Shown piece after piece: positions 1-11,581 of a stretch of 64,000 nt of DNA. The DNA is taken from positions 10,906,932 to 10,970,931 of the forward strand of contig CM057138.1 in the NCBI GenBank assembly GCA_029964075.1, in the 5' to 3' direction. Below the pieces are notes generated by a model. It was not told the origin of the DNA. It saw only the letters and a program-made list of their open reading frames with translations, and ran no database searches. Positions within the stretch are counted from its first letter, which is position 1; the number at the start of each line of letters is the position of its first letter. The stretch comes from Patiria pectinifera. Taxonomy: Eukaryota; Echinodermata; Asteroidea; Valvatida; Asterinidae. The position numbers and the translations under genes were made by a program.

Positions 1-182
1 CAGCAACTTTTGATAATTTGAAATTGAGATCCTAGAATGCTGCTTTTCTCAGAATATACAGCTGAAGCTGAGCTGAAACTTCATCAGGTTAGTTGTTCAG
101 TATCCTTCATTAGATTTTGAACACTTTTGTTGCTTCAAACGAACAAAATGCACAAATTACAAATGATGGACTATATCTTTAA
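1..182 (-). mobile_element. TTAA MITE, truncated by window edge
   Basis: Inverted copy of the element at 27932-28461. Its terminal repeat (CAAATGATGGACTATA) ends at TTAA 179-182. Confidence 0.75.
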
Positions 183-305
183 GTTGAACCCCTGACCCTC
201 TGAACATGATTCACAAACCCAAACAATTACTAAGCCATACTAGTTTAAGCTAAATAAACGAAAGCTTTCAATGTTTAATGAAACTGTCACTGATGCCATT
301 CATAC

Positions 306-492
306 CTGGACCGCAGTTTGGCTTTCGTGGTGAAATCCTCGTGTCCAACAAGCCACACCAAGCGTGGCTCTGGGCAAGCCTCTCGCACCGCGCACGTTAG
401 GTTGAGCAGCTGACCTTCACGCAAACTCACAACGCTCCCTGATAGATCGGCTCCTGATGTCCAGTCTGCAACAAAAGGCTCTGATCCCGGGC
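306..492 (-). CDS. Copy L: exon 9 equivalent (first half of Ig domain 3)
   Basis: 187 bp with intact acceptor and donor, same phases as M exon 9. It keeps LLNLTCAVRE and RLVWL. Differences from M include P for M near the start, C for Y after REA, and VG for IA. The extra cysteine is unpaired in the standard Ig fold. The next exon (10) should lie off the left edge of the window. Confidence 0.87.
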
Positions 493-1192
493 CTGTGAAA
501 ATGTACAGAGAGAAGAAGGTGTCCATCACAAGTCTGGGCAAAAGAACACCTCAAGCCATTTCACACGGCCAGTCACAAGTTAGTGATGAACAAACAAAGG
601 AATACCGGTACTTTGGTCACACCATTCATTTGAGTACTTGTGACTTGACTTGAAACTGAAGGATATATGGACTTATGATGGGCTCGTCCACTTCAATGGC
701 ACAGAGGCATAGTTGCAATGACTTCTGCTTACATGTATACTGACCTCATGCACAGTATTGGAAAATTAATACAAACCTTTTGATAATAATATTGAATTTT
801 GGGTAATTGGCGTTAGATACAAGCCATACATTTCATGCACGCATACATTTTGTTATCGTTTGCCTTTCACCTTTTTCAAAAGCATTATCAAGCATATTTA
901 TTTATAAAACCTTGTAAAATCAATCTCTAAAGCCTTTAACTATCATGAAATAAGCTGCAAATCTCTGTAAAGTTGCCTGAAACAGGCTATACGGACAACT
1001 ACTTATACTTAGAAGAGCAGGGAAAGAAACGGAAAAAAAAGTGATTGGATGTGACAGCTTGTGATGCTGATTCTGATTGGCTGAGGACCAAAAGTACATG
1101 TAGCTCTTCCAGTTCCAGGGGGACAGTTCAATATTGTAATTGGTATCCAATAAGGGATTCCCAAAATGTAACTCTAACAAATATGTTCTTAC

Positions 1193-1510
1193 TTTGAACA
1201 GTGAGCACTGTATCTGCTATGGCATCATCGTTTCCCCCTTCGTGGCCCACAATGCATCTGTACCTCCCCGCATCCTCAAATCGCACGCTCTCAATGACGA
1301 TCGAAACAGTCTGGTTCCTCTCCGTGACTACCAGTGACTGGCCTCTAGTCTGGTTCCCCTCTGTATCTGTTGGCCACTGGTTAATGGTCCGGTTCCCCAC
1401 CACCAAGGTCAGGGTACCAGCCTCTGGTTTGGTTCTGCAACGGAACTCCACGCTGTGTCCAAGGAGCACAGATTTGTTGCTAGGTGCTTTCAGGAAAGGA
1501 TCTGGAATAT
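1193..1510 (-). CDS. Copy L: exon 8 equivalent (complete Ig domain 2)
   Basis: 318 bp, open throughout, with the same splice sites and phases as M exon 8. Both cysteine signatures (VEFRCRTKP, GRYRCIVG) are intact. About 17 nucleotide differences from M give eight residue changes, so the coding frame is still preserved in this copy. Confidence 0.9.
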
Positions 1511-1605
1511 CTGTGGAAGATTTAAATTATTCTATGACAAAAAAATAATGAGAAATCACTCATCTACAGTACACCTTGCGTGACATGTACATACCAGTAT
1601 ATGTA

Positions 1606-2269
1606 CAGGGTGGTTAAAAAAAAAGGACACCCACATTTGACAGTAATTTTCACCTATTTTTAAAAATTATTTTTAACTGTCGATTAGTAGCTATTAAAGT
1701 ACTGGCCTTTAAGCAAATGTGACCAAAAAAATCATTGGATTTGCACATTTTGTCGTTGAGCTATGCTAATTTGAACATTTCATGTGCGAAACCTGTTTGT
1801 CCACAGAGGTATACATTCCCTTCGCTTGACTGAGCTCAGCTATTGGAGCTTTATTTGAAAGGGCATGGCATTTGATAGTTATGTTAGGTCATGTTATGGA
1901 GCAATGAACTTAAGCCGACAGCTCATTGAGTAGATGATCTTAACACTGACATGAATAATTGGACAGCTTCAATAAAAGTTACCAGGGCAAAATATATTTT
2001 GGTGGGAAGGTTTTTTTAGTTTTTATGAACTACGAAAACGTCCAATTTACAATGTACATAGAATAACCCGTGGACAAGACTGCTTTTGGTGACTTGTATT
2101 CAAATTATCATAATATCACTATTTTTACGACTTTTACTAAAAAACTTTTTTCACCATGCATTAAGGCCTATACTTTACTACTATGTGAAAAAAATATTTA
2201 AAATAATTGCATTAAGTAGGTGAAAATTGCTGTCAAAAGTGGGTGTCCTTTTTTTTTGGAACCACCCTG
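1606..2269. mobile_element. MITE with CAGGGTGGTT inverted ends, TA target
   Basis: Begins CAGGGTGGTT..GGACACCCAC and ends with the inverse GTGGGTGTCC..AACCACCCTG, flanked by TA at 1604-1605 and 2270-2271. Copy M lacks it at the matching place near 32365. TA duplication and ends fit a Tc1/mariner-type non-autonomous element. No transposase ORF. Confidence 0.85.
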
Positions 2270-2689
2270 TATATTATTTCAAACTTAAATGCAGTTTGCT
2301 GCAAAAAAATTAGTTCATCAACGTTTGTACATTTTCTGCCCCATATGTACATGTACTGGCACCTTATTTTTTTAAACCATCTGAACTGGATCTGCACCTG
2401 TGCAAGGAGGTATGGCAATCATCAATGACATGTTTGACAGATTTGTAGTAAAATTGTTCAAGAGAATGTACAGCATTTGCTTTTGCTGTAATTTTCAGAA
2501 ATAAATGGATTTGGAGGAATAGTATGTTAAAGCAAGTATTGTTACACTGACTTGTTTTACGTTTTGGGTTCGTAGATGCCGGAAAAACCAAACATGTTCT
2601 TGTAGTCAGTTCCCTGACCCCACTTAAGATTTATAGAAGCAATTTATAGACGTTGGGGAATTATAAGGTCAGAGAATCAGGCTAGCTGG

Positions 2690-3440
2690 CTTGTACCCCT
2701 TCACAGGTGTGTAATCAATTGCAAAGAAAATGCGGAATAACTAAATATGAAAAATTAGGAGCAATTTTTGAAGGAAAAAAAACAGTTTTCTCCAACGCTG
2801 GTCGGCCGACCATGGTTGGAAATTGATACAAAAATACCACTTTTTCTTAAAAATGTCAGCACACCAGGAGCCATCATTGTATGAGATGCTTTAGACTGTC
2901 ATTCCCACTGATCTCTATATAAAGACTGGATAGCGGATATGCATACAACATTCACACAGAAGACTTTGCATATTGACCAATTCGCCCCCGGTCTCACGAA
3001 GATGGCCGCGTATAATACGAACGTTCTACACGTAAATACGCGCGTTGTATCAACAGTTGACGCGCATTTTGGTCACGTACACATATTATGATGTTCTAAA
3101 AGGGACACATTTCCGTAGTGATTATCACTGCAAAACGCCGTAAAAGTGATATTTGCGGTATTTTAGTAACCACGACGTTAAAAAAAATTGTAGTTAACCT
3201 TGGTCAGTGGTGGTGGTTAAAATTTAAGTCAAGTGAACCGCGACTTTACAAAAGAAATCATGCTGTCTATAAAAACGGCAACTTGTCCTTTGTAGGTCAC
3301 CAGCCGGTCTCACCAATATGGAGTCAAATTCGTACATTGTGCGGCTCTTTATTAGCTATCCAGTCTTTATATAGAGATCAGTGGTCATTCCCTAACAGTC
3401 CAGTAAAGAATTTTGTGGTAATTTTATCATTTTTAGTTTG
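2690..3440. repeat. Interspersed repeat interrupted by a MITE
   Basis: 2700-2905 resembles 46730-46920, sharing GTCGGCC(G/A)ACCAT and the stretch before AACACCAGGTG. It is split by the MITE at 2906-3383. Family unknown. Confidence 0.55.
2906..3383. mobile_element. hAT-like MITE with 8-bp target duplication
   Basis: 478 bp with about 28-bp inverted ends (CACTGATCTCTATATAAAGA inward) and GTCATTCC repeated at 2898-2905 and 3384-3391. TSD length and CA..TG ends fit the hAT superfamily. The 107-codon open frame inside is not credible as a gene. Confidence 0.88.
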
Positions 3441-3654
3441 ATGTTTGCAAATGTTGTAACTTCCCTTTAAGTCAGCATACACTTCAGGATTATACGGCCG
3501 AAACTGAAAAGAGAAATATTCCCCACATTACCGGTACAAGACCAAATTCAGTATGGTTTTGTTTGAAGCAAAATTCACTACGGTAATTAGTCCCAAGAAC
3601 AAAAGAGTTGAGCAACACTGTAACTTAAAAACTTCACAGCACAGCATGACTTAC

Positions 3655-3773
3655 TTGTTACAATAACTGTCACATTTTTGCTGTACAACTTGTTGTTGTC
3701 CACGACACGGCATGTGTAGACCCCGTTAACTTCTGGGCCTGTGGCTGTGACATTTGTATCCAGGTGAAACGGC
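3655..3773 (-). CDS. Copy L: exon 7 equivalent (second half of Ig domain 1)
   Basis: 119 bp with intact borders and the same frame as M exon 7, including GVYTCRVVDNN and two N-V-T sites. It is nearly identical to M. Its partner exon 6 at 14262-14440 is broken. Confidence 0.87.
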
Positions 3774-5243
3774 CTACAAATAAAATGAGAAACAAATCGT
3801 CATAATTTGAGGATTTCCTTTTTTGGGGGGACAATTTGACATTAAGCCGAGAACCATCAAAAGTAAGATCTTATACAGTCCAGACGTCGCTGGTTCAAAC
3901 TCCGCTCAAAACTGCTCCAGTCAATTTCTTTGTTCAACTTTAAAATTATTAACCCTTTCCTTAACATGGACGACTTTGTCGACGAGAAGTACCCCCCTGC
4001 TGGTTCCCATGGGCAACTTTAGTCGACCAGGAAACCACACACAGAACACCCTCAACACATATTCACTACTTTTCAGAAAGGCAGCATTTTGATATGTTTG
4101 ACAAGTCCCCCCGCCCCCCCCCCCACTTTTTAAAGTGGAAAGGATATCATATTGTTTGTCCCCCCCCCCCACTTATTTTGTCCCCGAATAAAAACTGTAG
4201 CCCATATTTGATTCTGTACATGTAGCTCAGAATAGCTGATTCAATGACTCCAAACTCAAAAATGATGTTAAAATTGCTCCAAAAATTGGTAAGAGTGGTA
4301 AAAAAATTGCCTCAGATCGCACCACAGAGCATCTAGAATTGAATTTTTTGGGGGGCCCTTAAGCACCTGAGAGAGAAGCCAAGCGATTTCAATTTGAGGC
4401 CAAAGACAAGACTGGAACATGTCCAACCTTGGCCCAACTGTTTGAAAAGACTGACTTCTCCAGCAGTCTCTGGTGGCAATTAGACTGTGGAGAAATGTGT
4501 AGAAATAGAGACCAATTTCAGACACAGTTGATAAAAGCAGTAGGCCCTACTAATTAAGGGGGTGTACATTGGTCTGGTTGTTTTATGTCAGCATGTGCCA
4601 GTCTGTTTCTTGTAAACTTATTAACTATCTATTTACATGTATGTAAAATAAGCACTATTGCACATTGTAAAAATATAATAAGCATTGTATGGAATTTTCT
4701 ACAGGCAAATTGTGTACACAGTCATGGTACTTTGTCAATAGCAGAAGTTTACTGTAAATGGCCAATCATGCAGATTGCCTTGACCTATGTACATGTACTA
4801 CCGGAAGCTTGCTGTCTGGTCCAATAGAGCAAGCATTTACATACATTTTGTGTACCAATTTCCAGGGGAATCCCCAGACTATTACCGATAGCATTATTGG
4901 ACACTGGGTCCTGGAACAGCCCAATGATTGGGCTATACAAAACGCGCTTTGAAAGAGATGATGTTAATCTGAAAGAACATTTAAAAGTAGGATATAAACA
5001 TCCACACAACTATCCTTTAAAAAGTGGGCGTTTTTTGTGTTATTCCTGCATTATGGTATGGTGGAATTTCGGGGTCCACTTTTGCGACCCCATAAATTCG
5101 AGCTGTTTTGATGCTAGTTGTGATTTCAATCGTAAAGTGTTTGCCTTTTGCAGACGTTGAAGAAACCATTTTTTTTTTGCATTGGTGATTTGTCACCGCT
5201 GTTCCCGATACACACAAGGTGTATAGAAGAAGGTGCATGAGAA
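3774..5243. other. Copy L intron, no gene seen
   Basis: Holds C homopolymers (near 4108-4126 and 4161-4172) and otherwise ordinary intron sequence partly shared with 33200-34800. No supported feature. Confidence 0.6.
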
Positions 5244-5447
5244 CAGTGGCGTAGCCACGGGGGGCCACAGGGGGGCCCCCCAATAACCCCCCCCCCCATG
5301 AAACCTTGTCGCCCTCCCCCCCCCACACTGAGATTTTGAGTTTCTAAAAAAATTATCATTGATCTACATGACGCCCCCATGAAATGTTCCAGCTCCCCCA
5401 CCCCCAGCGCCCCCTTCCCCACTGAAAAATTCCTGGCTTCGCCACTG
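5244..5447. mobile_element. hAT-like MITE (CAGTGGCG ends)
   Basis: 204 bp bounded by CAGTGGCGTAGCCA and TGGCTTCGCCACTG, with CATGAGAA duplicated at 5236-5243 and 5448-5455. The interior is very C-rich. Confidence 0.9.
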
Positions 5448-6009
5448 CATGAGAACGACACGAAAAACGTATTCGTACTCCGTCGTGTCCGATGTGAACA
5501 ACCGGGGGGTTTTCGTCTTTCTCGGGAACGGTAAGACATAAGATTGGTTTCCTTTCAACCAGATGTTTGAAATAGGCTAAGTACAGGTAATTAATCCAAA
5601 ACATGACATTTTTCGAGGATTTCAGGACCTAGTGCCTCTTTAATTGGTACGTGATGACTATTACCTCAATTGGGTGATGAAAGCGTGTACCAGTACATGT
5701 ACTATAAATGTGTATGTAAACTGTGAAGTATGGAACGCCAAATGTACCAATTTACAATTACCAGCAAGTTTTTTCCACATTGTTTAGCTGTAAAAATGTC
5801 ATCAATGAATTGTGTGATGTTTACCTGACTATGTGATACCTATCGGTATGTACCAGACATGCCAGAAGGGTATGTGCAATGTATGTGATGTCCTAAGTTC
5901 ATAATTATTATAGTCATTCTTAAAAGTTGGAAGCCTATAGGCCAAATGTGCTGATGAGACCAGCTTCCAATATGTTTCAAAATTAAACAATGAAAGAGAA
6001 TTTGTTTAC

Positions 6010-6560
6010 AAAGTATATTAAAACCATGGATTAAACATTATGTGACGTCCTCAGTTCATTATGTGACATCCTCAGTTCACCGTGATGTGTTGTAAATGTA
6101 TTATGTTACATGTATGTCCTTATTTCCTTAAATTCATTATCACATGTTGAAAAATCAAATAACGGGATGTTCTCAGTTCATTATCTGATGTCCTTAGTTC
6201 ATTATGTGATATCCTTTGTTCATTACATGTACATGTACATGTATGTGATGTCCTCTGTTGAAAATGTGATGTCCTCATTTCATTATGTGATGAGCTCAGT
6301 TCATTGTGATTTATGTATTATGTGATGTCTTTGGTTCATTAAACTCATTATCACATGTTGACAATCCACATGTTGACAATGTCCTCAGTTCATTATGTGA
6401 TGTCCTCTGTTGACAATGTGATGTCCTCAGTTCATATTATGCGATGTCCTCAGTTCATATGTGATGTCCTTAGTTCATTATGTGATGTCCTCATCTCATT
6501 GTGATGATATTAGCGTTATTATGTCATGGATTGTAATTCATTATCACAATCCATAATGGG
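6010..6560. repeat. Minisatellite, about 20-bp unit TTCATTATGTGATGTCCTCA
   Basis: Many degenerate tandem units. The homologous array in copy M is at 35165-35900 with a different unit order. Confidence 0.88.
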
Positions 6561-8043
6561 ATAGTTCACTATTTGATGTCCTCAGTTTGTTAAATCATTT
6601 TTGGATTTTGTGAATCCATTGTGTGCTGCTGTCAATCCATTTATGTGATATGTCTTCGGTTATCGACGATCATATTGGCAATCTGTTTGTAATCCAAAGG
6701 TGTAACTAATGGAGTGAAGACTGCAACAGGTTACCAATTTTCAAAGCGAAATTGGGATGCTGTAGAGCAAAATCGGGACGGCAAAAATGGATTATAAATG
6801 CAAAATCGTGCTTAACTTCCCGGAGTTGTTTTTGTCGGCTAAATTCTCCTGTTCTGCAAAATGTTGTGGGCATCGGCAAATGTGCTTGGATGATAGCGTC
6901 ACCTAGTCATTGTCCAATAGCCTCCATAATTATCAGCTTTTAACCACGGCCTTAGGAAGATGGTTACTATCCCCTCCCCCCCCCCCCAATTTTACTGAGG
7001 CCGGGTGGCAGGAAATAATATCCGGACGCTCTGTTGGCAAATTTGCTGGGGCAAAAATTATATTTTGCCATGGGCAAACAAAACCCTAGTTATGCGACTG
7101 AATCAATCAATCATGGTGGCCTCAGCCTGGATGGCAGATATTCCCTGTCCAGAAGGCAGGACCCAAGCTCTGATGTGTCGGCCACACCCATATCCCTCCT
7201 CAGGGTGTTGACAAAGGTGCAGCTGGTGGCCACAACCTCCATCTGTTAGCCTATGTGATGCTGTTTAATTCATTATTGTGACAACACATGTATTTGAAAT
7301 TAATTGACGACAATTCACACAGAAAGGCTTTTCGATGTTATTACACGGCATTCATACATGTACATCAACATGATGAATTGATACATCAAGCGTTCCACAG
7401 TGGGGTGACGTGTTAGAAAAATGGGGCTGCATTCAACTGGTGGAATGCAAGCACCCTGGGGGACTTGGAAAAAATACAAATGTCCACAAAGACTTCTTCC
7501 CTGAACAATTGTACATTTTTGCATGCATGAACAGCTCGGTATTTTTCTTTTTTCGGTGGGAACTTTTCTCAATAGGCCATACCAGTGCTGGTACCGGTAC
7601 GTGCCAAATAACAGCACTGAGCTGTACAAGTGATCGTGTGTCCTCGAACACAAACATTGTAGTAAGGGTATAGCCTGCAGTTGAACTTGAACTTTCAGAC
7701 ATTTAGTTAGATGCAATAGTGTTTGGGAAAGTGACATAGGGATAGTCCCAACTATTCTAAATATCCTCAACAATGTTTACCTCGTCACTTTCTTACGCTG
7801 GGAAAAAAATTGGAACATGAATACATTTTGAAAAAAAAGGAGTGCTTTAAACAAGAAAAGAGAGAAAACGAAAGTAAAAGTAAATTTAAGTCTGTCATGA
7901 GCAAATACAAATGTACTATGGCCCATCCGGCTGGGGTTTATCTCCAGTTTCCTTGGCATGAAACGACTGAGAATATTTATTTCCCTCTGGATGGGAGGCC
8001 GGTTCATCGCAAGTTACTCCCCTGCTAATGATGGTACCTATTT
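6561..8043. other. Copy L intron, no gene seen
   Basis: Single-copy-looking intron conserved with 35901-37400. Open frames here are not maintained between the two copies. 7918-8027 resembles an interspersed repeat tail (CCCATCCGGCTGGGGTTTAT) but the family is uncertain. Confidence 0.55.
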
Positions 8044-8649
8044 GGGTCATTCCACTGGGTTGGGGAACAATGTGTGACATATGACCACATTAAGAAATGC
8101 ATGAACGCCTTGCTAGCAGTTGCTCTACATGATATTTGTTGTTGGGTGTTTCACCGTCCTACTGCAGAAAGTTTGAAATCATTTCAATGTATTTTGCCAA
8201 AAATATGAGCAAAATATGTCATTTTGGACGTACCGGTACATGTAACATTGACACCGTGTCAGTGTTACACGTACGTCCAAATGTGACATTTGTACCTTTT
8301 TAAAAAAAATTGCGAAACATTCCCCAAATTCACTTTGCGTACTTCTTACTATACATGCAACATAATAAGAAAAGTTTTTGTTATGGTAGTCAGGTATCAA
8401 ATGGAGCAGAAAATGTAGCTTGGTTGTCTGGACGTCACATTTACACGGTGTAAAATCCAAATGTCACACTTCCATTGAGTGATTTTTACACCGTTACATC
8501 CGCACTTGAGGTATTGTTTCTGCTACATGTATATTTGAATCCTGACTGTACCAAAACAAAAGCTTTTCTAAGTTGGTGCTTAGGTGTCCAGTTGTAAATA
8601 TGCAATGTCAGTTTGGGTAATATTTTACATACGTGTAAAAAATGACAAA

Positions 8650-9538
8650 CAAGTCAGGTGTGTTTACAAACACAAATGCCCCGCAACCGTGACTGTTCCC
8701 ACGACATAACACCACTCTTTTAACATCATTTTATGTACCTTGGTCACATGGAACGTTCATTGACAGCATTAGTGTCTTCTGTAGGTTTTATATGAATTAA
8801 TCCCTAATCCCTTTGCTCTCAGAATAAATACAAGATTTCTATTGTTTTAGCCACTGTGACCTTGATCCTTGACCTTTCGACCCCCAATGCAATAGGCCTA
8901 TTTGGATTACCAAGAATGATCCACAAACCAAATTTGAAGTTCACATGTTAAGTATTTGTCAAGTTATCGCGCTGACAAAATTCCTTTTGTTTTAGCCATT
9001 GTGACCTTGACCCTTGACCTTTTATTTAAATGCAATAGGCTTCTTAGGATTACCAAGAACAATACACAAACCAAATTTGAAGTTCATATGTAAAGTATTT
9101 CTCACGTTATCGCGCTGACAAAATTTCTATTGTTTCAGCCACTGTGACCTTGACCCTTGACCTTTCGGCCCCAAATGCAATAGGCTTCTTAGGATTACCA
9201 AGAACAATACACAAACCAAGTTTGAATTTCATATGTAAAGTATTTCTCAAGTTATCACGCTGACAAAATTTCTTTTGTTTTAGTCACTGTGACCTTGACC
9301 CTTGACCTTTGGGCCCCAAATGCAAAAGGGTTCTTAGGATTACCAAGAACAATACACAAACCAAATTTGAAGTTCATATGTTAAGTATTTCTCAAGTTAT
9401 CACGCTGACAAGATTTATCCGGACACACACACACACCCACGCACGCACCCACCCACCCACTAACACACCCACACACACACCCACCCACGGAAGGACAAGG
9501 CGGAAACAGTATGCCCCTTCGGCTTCGCCGCGGGGCAT
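8650..9538 (+). mobile_element. Helentron/pearl-like element (non-autonomous)
   Basis: 889 bp present only in copy L; the empty site in copy M is the A run at 37972-37980. It contains four tandem units of about 142 bp, then a CA-rich microsatellite, and ends with a strong hairpin (ATGCCCC 9511-9517 pairing with GGGGCAT 9532-9538, with CGGCTTCGCCG inside). Core tandem repeats, microsatellite and 3' hairpin are the plan of pearl/Helentron (HINE) elements of marine invertebrates. No clear target duplication beyond A residues. Confidence 0.75.
8859..9420. repeat. Tandem repeat, four units of 141-146 bp
   Basis: Each unit starts GTGACCTTGACCCTTGACCT (8859, 9001, 9143, 9289). This is the core array of the Helentron-like element. 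Confidence 0.9.
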
Positions 9539-9768
9539 AAAAAATATTTGGATGTAACATTGACACGGTGTCAATGTTACGTCCGAATTAATACATTTTT
9601 GCTCATATTTTTGTCAAAGTACTTTCAAATGATTTCAAACTTTCTCAAGTATTGAAACACCCCAAGACAAATATTATGTTGAGCAATTGTTTAGAATGCA
9701 TTGATACCGGTACTTAAACAAATATATGGATGTAATATGCAGTGCCTCCTAACCCGGTGGAATGACCC

Positions 9769-10542
9769 ATTTATACTCCGGAGGGGGGGGGGGGGAGGAG
9801 AGGGGAAGAGGCAACTGGGGATGAAGTGGCTTGCCAAAGGACACAACATACTAGTATTGCCAGCAGCTGGATTTTAACCGTGTTACAATCCTCATAAAAG
9901 ATTGTTCAAATCTAAAATTGTCGGTCAAGTGGAAGCAAAGATCATACAAAGCGAAATTAAAGATGACTTACATGTATCCTGGATGGATTTTGAAAATGTT
10001 CTGCGCATGCCATTTATTTGTTACATCTACTGTAAGTTGCTAAGCTGTTATCTGACAAGTATGTGTTACTATCATTATTTTGTTTGGCTGCATGATTTGG
10101 AAATATGCCCACAATATCACCACACTTCCCAAGTGTGTTGTTTTTGTCAATAAGGATGTAAAAATTTAATGTTATCCAAACAGTGGAGCGACTGGAATTG
10201 GTTTCAATATCATAATTTTCAATTTCACATGAATGTTATCAAAAGCAGAAAAGACTTAGCCTACAACGTGTATCGTAGAAAAAGAAATGAAACCTTCTTG
10301 TAATGTTGGAGTTATGTAACCAAGATATCTAAAGCCTAAAACTCTGTTATTTTATTCCATCTCTGATAGTGATACTGATACGTGTGAAGTTTAAAAGGGT
10401 ATTAAATTTTCAACAAAGGGTCATTTGTTTGTTTTTCACATCATAAGCATGTACCGGTTTATGCATTATTGTTATATCCTTATCCAAGTCTTTTTTCTAT
10501 AGAAAATTTCCTGAACCCACATCCGGCACAACGCTGCAAAAT
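9769..10542. other. Copy L intron, no gene seen
   Basis: Includes a G homopolymer near 9783-9796. Remaining sequence is shared with 38210-38976. No supported feature. Confidence 0.55.
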
Positions 10543-10835
10543 AAACAACAGACTCTTCTACCAGTTCATGTACTATTTGAGAAATTTGGGTTCCCAGCAA
10601 TTTATGAGAACAAAATTCACTGAGTTTTCTTGATGTTTCCCTGAGCAATTCCCAAAATTCCACGAGAAATATTTTCGCTTTAACACAACAGACTCTTCTA
10701 CATGTACATGTACCAGTTCATGTACTATTTGAGAAATTTGGGTTCCCAGCAATTTTTGAAAACAAAATTCACTGAGTTTTTCTTGACATTTCCCTGAGCA
10801 ATTCCCAAAATTCCATGAGAAATATTTTCGCTTAA
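10543..10835. repeat. Local tandem duplication, unit about 141 bp
   Basis: Two units beginning ACAACAGACTCTTCTAC (10543 and 10684). The same duplication is present at 38977-39250, so it predates the segmental duplication. Confidence 0.82.
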
Positions 10836-11524
10836 GGTTGTTGGAAAAAAAAAAAGTACTGTTGCACAGCTACATGTAATTGTTATTATCTGGTGTGTAA
10901 CATTCACACTGCATAACCACGCAGTCGTGTTTTACTATACTCTCAAGGATAATGCTTTGTCTTTTCCTTTGTCTCCAATAGAGTAAGCACACAAACGCAT
11001 GACCGAGGACCGATTTCAACAAAAGATGAACTCTCGAGGACAACAAAGAATCTGTTGTTCTCCCTTCGTCTGTCTGTCCTCGGGGTGTATAGTTCACGTA
11101 CCGGTACATACATGTACATGTACATATCCATGTACATGTTGTAGGCAGTCTTAGTCTGGCAGTCATGTCAATAGGACAACTTGGACAAAGCACATGATGG
11201 TTGACACGCACCAAACTGGCAAATTCCTTCCTTTTTGGTTCACTGCCAAATTCGGTGAATTTTCCCTTATTATATTCCCCCCCCCCCAATTCCCCTCGGT
11301 TTTTCCAGAGTCCAGACTGACAAATTGGAAACTCATTTTCAAGGTGTTCCCTTGCCTGTAGCGGGAACCTGGGCACAGACCCTATGCAGGTTACAGGCCT
11401 GAATCTATCAACACATGTACATGTATTAGTAAGATTTGAGGCTTTGCATGGTGGAGATACTAAATACCGTAATGAAAGGTTTGCGGAAACACCATGTGCG
11501 AATAATTTCTCAACTAAGAGAATG

Positions 11525-11581
11525 GTTCTGAAAAGAACCAGAGGTATAAACTCAGTTTATACCTCTGGTTCTTTTCAGAAC
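11525..11581. repeat. Perfect 57-bp palindrome (28-bp arms)
   Basis: Arms 11525-11552 and 11554-11581 are exact reverse complements around one base (GTTCTGAAAAGAACCAGAGG inward). An RNA copy would form a near loop-less hairpin. Identical in the paralogue at 39896-39952. Confidence 0.93.

Larger units (their letters stand above)
8044..9768. mobile_element. Foldback element with long inverted repeats, carrying an insertion
   Basis: Starts GGGTCATTCCACTGGGTTGG and ends with the inverse (AACCCGGTGGAATGACCC). Arms of roughly 200 bp are imperfect inverted repeats with internal palindromes (GTAACATTGACAC/GTGTCAATGTTAC). A Helentron-like element interrupts it at 8650-9538. The uninterrupted copy is 37401-38209. 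Confidence 0.75.

Noticed and set aside
3118-3441. 107-codon open frame
   Set aside because: Lies mostly in a 478-bp MITE and crosses its right end.
5017-5604. Glycine-rich open frames
   Set aside because: Produced by the C-rich interior of the hAT-like MITE at 5244-5447.
6010-6560. CRISPR-like repeat array
   Set aside because: Repeats are contiguous and degenerate without unique spacers, and the genome is eukaryotic.
7315-7773. 152-codon minus-strand open frame, with a longer relative at 36684-37274
   Set aside because: The two copies differ by compensating indels that change a whole stretch of residues, so the reading frame is not under selection; ordinary intron sequence.
11099-11136. 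ACATGTACATGTAC runs as regulatory sites
   Set aside because: The motif is scattered throughout the window as simple sequence.
10870-11376. 168-codon minus-strand open frame
   Set aside because: Broken in the paralogue at 39300-39750; composition reflects simple repeats.
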